A DNA stretch of 6,520 nucleotides. It comes from Bacteroidaceae bacterium (GTDB lineage Bacteria; Bacteroidota; Bacteroidia; Bacteroidales; Bacteroidaceae). The DNA lies in contig JAFZUB010000110.1 in the NCBI GenBank assembly GCA_017618515.1, forward strand, positions 1 through 6,520, written 5' to 3'. Both the position numbers and the translations under genes were made by a program. Under the pieces are notes generated by a model. The model did no database searches. It had not been told where the DNA came from and saw only the letters and a program-made list of their open reading frames with translations. Shown one piece after another: positions 1-4,570 of the stretch; within the stretch, counting starts at the first letter, position 1; every line of letters starts with the position of its first letter.

Positions 1-73
1 CACCCCTCTCGCAGAGCAGATGAGTAGCCACGGCGCTGTCCACGCCTCCGGAAGCAAGCAAAGCTATATCCAT
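1..73 (-). CDS. mnmA: tRNA 2-thiouridine(34) synthase MnmA, N-terminal fragment
   Basis: Only the first 24 codons are inside the window; the gene runs off the left edge. The peptide starts MDIALLASGGVDSAVATHLL and carries the PP-loop ATP-binding motif SGGVDS at residues 8-13, directly after a short hydrophobic strand, as in MnmA/TrmU. Family knowledge: MnmA adenylates and thiolates U34 of tRNA-Lys, -Glu and -Gln in the cytoplasm, taking sulfur from a relay. The spacing between the motif and the start, and the following HLLCERG, fit Bacteroidetes MnmA better than other PP-loop enzymes (GuaA, QueC, ThiI, TtcA, ArgG), but catalytic cysteines and the tRNA-binding region are out of view. The ATG at 71-73 is the natural start because a -7 promoter box lies only 4 bp upstream. 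It is divergent from the lipoprotein at 192. Confidence 0.8.
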   Translation of the reverse strand, partial: MDIALLASGGVDSAVATHLLCERG

Positions 74-77
74 ACTG

Positions 78-85
78 CAAAAGTA
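78..85 (-). promoter_or_regulatory. -7 box of the mnmA promoter (TACTTTTG)
   Basis: On the minus strand this reads TACTTTTG, an exact match to the Bacteroidetes sigma-ABfr -7 consensus TAnnTTTG, followed by CAGT and then the mnmA ATG. With the usual few bases between this box and the start of transcription, the RNA would begin at or within a few bases of the ATG, so the mRNA would be leaderless or nearly so. No clear TTG/TTTG -33 element is seen upstream; that position falls in the 7-bp repeat. Confidence 0.5.
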
Positions 86-95
86 ATATTTTTTT

Positions 96-121
96 AGGAG
101 TAAGGAGTAAGGAATAAGGAG
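96..121 (+). repeat. 7-bp tandem repeat between divergent promoters
   Basis: Three tandem units, AGGAGTA (96-102), AGGAGTA (103-109) and AGGAATA (110-116), are followed by a partial unit AGGAG (117-121). The array sits between the opposed -7 boxes at 78-85 and 129-136, so it occupies the place where the -33 elements of both promoters would lie. Function is unknown. Short arrays of this kind can change length by slipped-strand replication. Confidence 0.85.
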
Positions 122-128
122 ATTTTAT

Positions 129-136
129 TAACTTTG
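129..136 (+). promoter_or_regulatory. -7 box of the lipoprotein promoter (TAACTTTG)
   Basis: TAACTTTG is an exact TAnnTTTG match. Transcription would start near 141-143, giving an A/T-rich leader of about 50 nt before the ATG at 192. No good -33 TTG lies 19-23 bp upstream, where the 7-bp repeat is found, so the promoter may be weak or may depend on a factor. Confidence 0.5.
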
Positions 137-191
137 CCGCACAAAGTGCTCTCAAACTATAACCTATATAATAACTTTAAACACTGCAACA

Positions 192-650
192 ATGAAAAAG
201 TTACTGATGATTGCCATTGCAGCCTTTGCGCTCATGGCCTGTGGCGAGCAGAACAAATATGATGCCGCCCTCGACGAGTATGAGAACCTAGTAAACCAAA
301 TGGCAGAAAGCATCAAGAGCGGTGACATGAAGAACGCCGAAGACCTCGACCGCCAGCTCACCGACCTCGGTCCTATAATTAAGGAGATTGACGAGAAGGG
401 TTCCGCCGAGCAGAAGTCACGCAAGCAAGAGCTTGCCTTCAAACTCCTCAAAGCAATGTTCAGTTCTGCTGCCGACACCACGAGAATGAAGAACCAACTC
501 AAAGAGGCTGGCGAAGAACTCAATCAAAACTTCGAACAGATGGGCAAGGAACTTGACGAAGGACTCGAGCAGATGGGCAAAGAACTCGGCGAGGGACTCG
601 ACAAGGCTGCCGACGAAATAAAGGACGCGCTGGAGAAAGCATTCCAGTAG
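192..650 (+). CDS. small helical lipoprotein with hendecad repeats, function unknown
   Basis: The 152-aa product begins MKKLLMIAIAAFALMACGEQ, a lipoprotein signal peptide with lipobox L14-M-A-C17, so the mature protein should be acylated at Cys17. The residues after Cys (GEQNKYD) are only mildly acidic, so either inner-leaflet or surface anchoring is possible. The rest is charged, nearly proline-free and rich in Glu, Lys, Leu and Ala: residues about 22-60 look like helical coil, and residues 103-152 form about four and a half 11-residue repeats with hydrophobic residues at positions 1, 4 and 8 (for example LEQMGKELGEG). I do not recognise a named family. The ATG at 192 is supported by the signal peptide; no Shine-Dalgarno is visible, as usual in Bacteroidetes. 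The gene appears monocistronic, with a promoter at 129-136 and a terminator just after its stop. Most likely an envelope structural or scaffolding protein; that is inference. Confidence 0.85.
   Translation: MKKLLMIAIAAFALMACGEQNKYDAALDEYENLVNQMAESIKSGDMKNAEDLDRQLTDLGPIIKEIDEKGSAEQKSRKQELAFKLLKAMFSSAADTTRMKNQLKEAGEELNQNFEQMGKELDEGLEQMGKELGEGLDKAADEIKDALEKAFQ
534..599 (+). repeat. two tandem 33-bp units encoding EQMGKELxEGL
   Basis: Unit 1 (534-566) and unit 2 (567-599) differ at 5 of 33 bases. Four changes are synonymous and one changes Asp to Gly, so the encoded 11-mers EQMGKELDEGL and EQMGKELGEGL (residues 115-125 and 126-136) are nearly identical. More diverged 11-mers continue on both sides at the protein level (residues 103-152). 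Confidence 0.85.
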
Positions 651-663
651 TCTAATAATCCCC

Positions 664-708
664 AAAAACAATAGAGGATTTGCGTATCGCAAATCCTCTA
701 TTTGTTTT
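664..708. terminator. bidirectional intrinsic terminator between convergent genes
   Basis: A perfect 15-bp stem (670-684 with 688-702) closes a 3-nt loop (TAT). Beyond it, a further run of A's at 664-668 can pair with T's at 705-708 across a small bulge. On the plus strand the stem is followed by TTGTTTT; on the minus strand by TGTTTTT. It therefore can end both the lipoprotein transcript (stop at 648-650) and the FAS1 transcript, whose TAA stop (707-709) lies at the foot of the hairpin. Confidence 0.9.
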
Positions 709-2758
709 ACCAGTCGTCTTCCTCCTCCACTCCGTTATAAACGGACTTGGGACACCACTCAAAGTAGTCGATGAAGAGCTGTGTGCTGGTATTCTCAAGC
801 ACTGACTTCATTCGGAGGTAGTAGGTCTTATGCGGATCGAAGGTTCCGGTGTAAGCTATGCGACGGAACACACGGTTGTTGTTGCGGAAGTTGTCGGTGG
901 TGGCTGTACTGCTACCGGTACCGAAGTAACGAGGCGCCTTCATGTAGCCGTGTATGCGCATACGCTTCTCTATTTCGGTGTTGTAGTCGTCATCGTCGGG
1001 ATTGTCCTCCTCCCACTCTATCTGCGGGTTCTCGCCATAGATACGCATATCGAGCGGCAGACCGATGGCCTCAAGGTTTCTGGGATTTGTGCCGAAGTAG
1101 AGCTGACACATACCACGGCGGTCAGCCACATTCTGCATACCGATACGGAACTCGTAGGTACCGAGATACGGCACATGAGGCAACTCGATGGTCACGTCAT
1201 ACTGACCCACGATATTGTATTCATCACCCTGGTAGTTCTGCCAAGAATATCCGTATGCGGGCAGGAATACCACGCGGCTCTCTTCAGATGTCTTCATAGT
1301 GGAGTGGTAGCCTGAAGGGATGTTCATACCCTTGGCAGCACTACCGGCAGTGATGCGGCGGTAACCTGAGGACATCTGCTCGGGCAGAAGGTCGCAGAGG
1401 TCATATCGCATACGCTCGTTCAGCACCTTGTTGGGCACATCGTCATCATAGACAAGTATATCGTCTATGGTATAGAAGTAGCCGTTAAGTGCGGCGTTAT
1501 CACCATCGTTGTGGATAAGGATTCCCTCGCGGGGCACTGTCAACTCCGAGAAGTTCTTCCAGTTGCGCTCGCTGACGTAGCGGTTGATGCGCTTACCGTT
1601 TATCTGCTTGCCTTCCATCAGCTTGAGGATGCGGTCTTGAGTGAGAGTTGGGTAGTAGCACCATACGTCGATGGCGAGGTTCTCAGGGTTGCGGTAGCCG
1701 TAGCCCTGCTCATTGTAGTGGATGAGCAGATAGTTCCAAGCCACAGAACGGTTGGTGATATGGTAGCCAACAAACTGGTGGACAGCGTTGTTGTCGCTCT
1801 TATAGTCGGGATCGGTAGCATCGGGATAGAACTCCTTACACTTCTGCTCTATAACAGGGAATACCTCGTCCCAGTTGAGGATAAGACCATTCTCCTTCTC
1901 AAGAGTAATACCAAAGGCCTGCTCGAAGAGACTGTCGGCCTCTACGAAAGCAGTGAAGCCGCTATCACGATGAGCGGGGGTAGGCACAGGAGAATCGCCG
2001 GTCTCAGTGGGACAGCCAAGTCCTGTCTCAGGATGGTTCTTCTCATAGTTCATATCGCGGAAGGGCGCATTGAGCACCTCGCTATAGCCCGTTACCTTGA
2101 GCAGATTGGAGAACACCTGCAGATTTTCGGTAGACTCAATGAGCGAGCTGAGCGAAGAGGTGGTGGGAGCCACTACCTTGTTGACCTTGTGAACCACGCC
2201 ATTCTCAACCTCGATATCGCTGGCGGTGATGCGGGAATACTTGTCGATATAGACAGCGGTACGTCCACCGGTAATAGTGTCGAAGTTAATCGTCACGAAA
2301 CGTCCGGCAAACGACTGTGTCTCGATGGTACCCTCCATGAACTCTGTGCTGAGCAGTGCGGGGCTGTTCTCGTGGTCGATGAGACAGTTGTTGACGATGA
2401 ACTCAGCCGTGGAGTCGGGAGTGAGAGTCACATCATAACCCGGAGTGCTGTAGAGGGAGTCCAAGTATTGCTGTATCGCATCGTTGCTGGGTGCGAAGCA
2501 AGTGAAATTGCCGCGTGCTGAGAGCAGGTCATATACAGTTGACTCGGATACATCGCTGAGTCTAACTCGCTTCACGAGATAGAGGAAGTCAGACAAGGCC
2601 TCGTCCTCCTCCAGATAGTCAGACATAAGCTGTCCCGTGAATGTGTACATGTTTGACTCGTCAACCTTGTCTTGACAGGCGACCAAAGCGATACCGGTCA
2701 CGATAAGTATCATCGCGGCACCAAATAACTTGTTAAAAAATTGCTTGATCAAACTCAT
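707..2758 (-). CDS. FAS1 (fasciclin) domain surface lipoprotein
   Basis: A 683-aa lipoprotein: an h-region at residues 12-27 ends in lipobox L25-V-A-C28, followed by QDKVDE, an acidic stretch like the Bacteroidetes surface-export signal. A first FAS1 domain spans about 40-198, with the hallmark FTCFAPSNDAI (85-95) and the closing strand NGVVHKVNKVVAP (186-198). A second, diverged FAS1-like domain spans about 202-440: NLQVFSNLLKVTGYSEVL at 212-229, a Pro/Gly/Thr-rich insert at 241-266, FTAFVEADSLF at 268-278 and NGYFYTIDDILVY at 425-437. The last 240 residues look beta-rich, end in acidic EEEDDW, and have no function I can name. Family knowledge: FAS1 modules mediate adhesion or binding, and such lipoproteins often accompany SusC/SusD sets; none is seen here. 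The start at 2758 fits the signal peptide; an out-of-frame ATG lies 7 bp upstream. It lies 98 bp downstream of the GH109-like gene and may be co-transcribed with it. Confidence 0.87.
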   Translation of the reverse strand: MSLIKQFFNKLFGAAMILIVTGIALVACQDKVDESNMYTFTGQLMSDYLEEDEALSDFLYLVKRVRLSDVSESTVYDLLSARGNFTCFAPSNDAIQQYLDSLYSTPGYDVTLTPDSTAEFIVNNCLIDHENSPALLSTEFMEGTIETQSFAGRFVTINFDTITGGRTAVYIDKYSRITASDIEVENGVVHKVNKVVAPTTSSLSSLIESTENLQVFSNLLKVTGYSEVLNAPFRDMNYEKNHPETGLGCPTETGDSPVPTPAHRDSGFTAFVEADSLFEQAFGITLEKENGLILNWDEVFPVIEQKCKEFYPDATDPDYKSDNNAVHQFVGYHITNRSVAWNYLLIHYNEQGYGYRNPENLAIDVWCYYPTLTQDRILKLMEGKQINGKRINRYVSERNWKNFSELTVPREGILIHNDGDNAALNGYFYTIDDILVYDDDVPNKVLNERMRYDLCDLLPEQMSSGYRRITAGSAAKGMNIPSGYHSTMKTSEESRVVFLPAYGYSWQNYQGDEYNIVGQYDVTIELPHVPYLGTYEFRIGMQNVADRRGMCQLYFGTNPRNLEAIGLPLDMRIYGENPQIEWEEDNPDDDDYNTEIEKRMRIHGYMKAPRYFGTGSSTATTDNFRNNNRVFRRIAYTGTFDPHKTYYLRMKSVLENTSTQLFIDYFEWCPKSVYNGVEEEDDW

Positions 2759-2765
2759 AACTCAT
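2752..2765 (-). repeat. 7-bp direct duplication across the FAS1 gene start
   Basis: On the minus strand ATGAGTT occurs twice in tandem, giving two ATG codons 7 bp apart. The second (2756-2758) opens the FAS1 lipoprotein; the first (2763-2765) opens a 10-codon reading frame (MSYEFDQAIF) that stops at TAA 2733-2735, inside the main gene. This may be a recent chance duplication or a translational decoy. Confidence 0.8.
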
Positions 2766-2777
2766 GATTTTTGTGTG

Positions 2778-2810
2778 CAATTTTAACACATTTTTTGATA
2801 GTGAGCACAA
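2778..2810 (-). promoter_or_regulatory. possible promoter of the FAS1 lipoprotein gene
   Basis: On the minus strand a TTG (2808-2810) is followed 22 bp later by TAAAATTG (2778-2785), one mismatch from the -7 consensus TAnnTTTG. Transcription would start near 2772, leaving a leader of about 14 nt. The match is imperfect in A/T-rich DNA, so the gene may instead be read through from the GH109-like gene upstream. Confidence 0.3.
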
Positions 2811-2818
2811 TATCTGGC

Positions 2819-2852
2819 AAAAAAAAACTAAAAAAAGCGTGTAATGGCATTA
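2819..2852 (-). terminator. T-rich tracts after the GH109-like gene, weak terminator at best
   Basis: Downstream of the stop on the minus strand lie a short palindrome TAATGCCATTA (2842-2852) and then T7 (2830-2836), AG and T9 (2819-2827). The palindrome can form only a 4-bp A/T stem, so classical hairpin termination is doubtful. The T runs could still cause pausing or partial termination before the FAS1 gene. Confidence 0.25.
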
Positions 2853-2856
2853 TTTT

Positions 2857-4431
2857 TTAGTTCTTCGCTGCTTTCTTAAGAAGTTTCTTCAGCAACTTCT
2901 CGGCCTTATCCAACCCCTCAGTCTTGAGAGTCTGGGTGTAAGCCTTGGCGATAGCCTCTGTCTGAGCCTCCTGCTCGGGGGTGGCAAAAGTATGGCGATA
3001 GCCCTTCTGGTCGTAGCAGTGACCGCGAGTAAAGTCGGGCACAGCCACTGAAGCGCAGTTGTTGTCCATCGACAATGTGCCTAGCTCTGCCAGGCAGCAC
3101 CACTCAGCCAGGTCATAGACATCCATGTCAAGAGGCAGACCGTTTTGCAAGCAGTAAACGAGGCGGCTATCCATTACGAAGTCCATGCCACCGTGACCGC
3201 CGACCTCCTTGGCCACCGCACCATATTTCTTCAGGATGGGATGCTCATAGGTCTTCATCAACTCTTGCTGCTGCTTGGCAGGCATAAAGCCGTGGGCGTC
3301 AAGCTTGTCAACAACAGGCACACCAGCATCCTTGAGACTGCTCTCGTCGAGTGTGAAGTGCTCCTCGGGATACTTGGTGGCATAGCCCTTGGTGCCAATA
3401 AGTTTATACAGACGATTGTAGGGCTGCGGGTTCATCACATTGTGCTGTATCTCGATTACCTTGCCGCCTTCTGTGCGCATGAGGGTGGTGGTGTGGTCAC
3501 CATTGCGGAACTCAGGACAGGGCTTGCCAGTCTTCTTCTCCACATACTCCTTACCGTGCGCAGCCTTGGTGTCCATAGCCACGAGGGTGGTGATACGGTC
3601 ACCGCGGTGTATGTCGAGAGCCTGAGCTACGGGGCCAAGGCCGTGAGTGGCATACACATCGCCACGATACTCCTTATTGAACTTCATGCGCCATCCCAGC
3701 TTGTCGGGGTCAGAGCCATCGGGATTCTTCCAGTAATAATCCCAGAAAGGATCGAGATTGTGGATATAGGCACCCTCAGCACGCAGCAACTCGCCAAAGA
3801 TGCCATGCTGGGCCATGTTGAGAGCGTTCATCTCATACCAGTCGTAGCAGCAGTTCTCAAGAATCATGCAGTGCAACTGCTTAGCTTCGGCCAGATTGAT
3901 GAGATCCCAGCACTGAGCCAGGTCCATGGCACTGGGCACCTCGATGGCTGTGTTCTTGCCATTCTCGAGTGCGCACTTAGCTACAGGGAAGTGGTGGTCC
4001 CAGTCGGTAGCCACGTACACGAGGTTGATGTCCTCGCGCTTGCAGAGCTCCTCATATCCCTTCTCGCCGGTGTAGGCAGCAGCTCTGGGGAGACCAGCGT
4101 TGGTGAGGTACTTCTGGCACTTCTCCACGCGATCGGGCTCATAGTCGCAAAGGGCAACAATGTTAACACCGTTGATGTGGGTGAAGCGCTCCACAGCACC
4201 GGGGCCGCGCATACCGAGACCTACAAAGGCCACCCTGACGATAGGCTCGGCAGGACGGGCAAGGCCAAGCACGTGCTTCTGGCCCTCAGGGCGCACAGGC
4301 ACTTCGGTTTCGATGGTACCCTTGTTCCAATGCCACTTAGTCTGCATGTAGGGCTGAGCGTTGATGCTCTGAGGCATCATGGCGAGCAAGCACAGAGCGA
4401 TGCTCGCAGCAAAAAATGAAAACTTTTTCAT
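2857..4431 (-). CDS. secreted Gfo/Idh/MocA protein, GH109-like (putative alpha-N-acetylgalactosaminidase)
   Basis: A 524-aa protein with a Sec signal peptide (MKKFSFF, hydrophobic core, cleavage likely at INA25-Q26). A Rossmann domain follows at about 64-190, with dinucleotide motif GLGMRG (71-76) and D96 after the second strand, then the Gfo/Idh/MocA alpha/beta domain. Compared from memory with the Elizabethkingia GH109 alpha-N-acetylgalactosaminidase, active-site-like residues are kept: E192 (LEN), Y222 and H224 (AYIHN), Y260 and H263 (YATHG), Y338 (QPYN) and H413 (GGHGGMD). GH109 enzymes use bound NAD in a redox-assisted hydrolysis of GalNAc-type glycosides. Periplasmic action on host or dietary glycans is inferred; an oxidoreductase role is the main alternative. 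The C-terminus is odd: after about residue 504 it ends in the lysine-rich helix LDKAEKLLKKLLKKAAKN. The start is fixed by the signal peptide, and a promoter lies at 4490-4524. Confidence 0.88.
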   Translation of the reverse strand: MKKFSFFAASIALCLLAMMPQSINAQPYMQTKWHWNKGTIETEVPVRPEGQKHVLGLARPAEPIVRVAFVGLGMRGPGAVERFTHINGVNIVALCDYEPDRVEKCQKYLTNAGLPRAAAYTGEKGYEELCKREDINLVYVATDWDHHFPVAKCALENGKNTAIEVPSAMDLAQCWDLINLAEAKQLHCMILENCCYDWYEMNALNMAQHGIFGELLRAEGAYIHNLDPFWDYYWKNPDGSDPDKLGWRMKFNKEYRGDVYATHGLGPVAQALDIHRGDRITTLVAMDTKAAHGKEYVEKKTGKPCPEFRNGDHTTTLMRTEGGKVIEIQHNVMNPQPYNRLYKLIGTKGYATKYPEEHFTLDESSLKDAGVPVVDKLDAHGFMPAKQQQELMKTYEHPILKKYGAVAKEVGGHGGMDFVMDSRLVYCLQNGLPLDMDVYDLAEWCCLAELGTLSMDNNCASVAVPDFTRGHCYDQKGYRHTFATPEQEAQTEAIAKAYTQTLKTEGLDKAEKLLKKLLKKAAKN

Positions 4432-4489
4432 ATTGATTGTAATTTGATTATGATATTAATATTAAGGTCGCTTTTACAAAAGTATTGGG

Positions 4490-4524
4490 CAAAGATAAAC
4501 ATTTTATCTGAATAGAGCCACAAA
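4490..4524 (-). promoter_or_regulatory. promoter of the GH109-like gene
   Basis: On the minus strand TTTG (4521-4524) is followed after 23 bp by TATCTTTG (4490-4497), an exact match to the Bacteroidetes -7 consensus TAnnTTTG. Transcription would start near 4484, giving a leader of about 50 nt to the ATG at 4431. A small inverted repeat CTTTTGTAAAAG (4471-4482) falls at the very start of that leader. The spacing is slightly longer than typical, but the -7 box is the best in the window. This suggests that the GH109-like gene is not merely the tail of the helicase operon. Confidence 0.6.
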
Positions 4525-4570
4525 TTACACACATTATTTAATAATATACTATTGTTTTCCTAATTTTTTC

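Noticed and set aside
417..692. 91-codon minus-strand frame opposite the lipoprotein gene, with repeated hydrophobic segments
   Set aside because: The apparent repeats are the complement of the EQMGKEL units, and it runs into the terminator hairpin; no promoter is seen for it.
830..1315. Long plus-strand open frames opposite the FAS1 gene (also 1511-2521)
   Set aside because: They lie antisense to a gene with clear FAS1 motifs and a lipoprotein signal; their translations show no recognisable domain or signal and look like shadows of codon bias.
3145..4419. 424-codon plus-strand frame opposite the GH109-like gene
   Set aside because: It mirrors the coding strand of a well-conserved family protein, and its translation is low in any known motif; it is an antisense shadow.
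2857..4431. GH109-like protein as a lipoprotein via Cys14 in its signal peptide
   Set aside because: The context IALC has Leu at the -1 position instead of Gly/Ala/Ser, and a good signal peptidase I site (INA-Q) follows.
4533..4545. Palindrome ATTATTTAATAAT after the helicase stop as a terminator
   Set aside because: It is A/T only, has a one-base centre and no T-run following it on the minus strand, so it is more likely chance in A/T-rich intergenic DNA.
4432..4570. Riboswitch or small RNA in the helicase/GH109-like gap
   Set aside because: Apart from the promoter and a small inverted repeat, the 139 bp are simple A/T-rich sequence with no stable G/C-containing stems.
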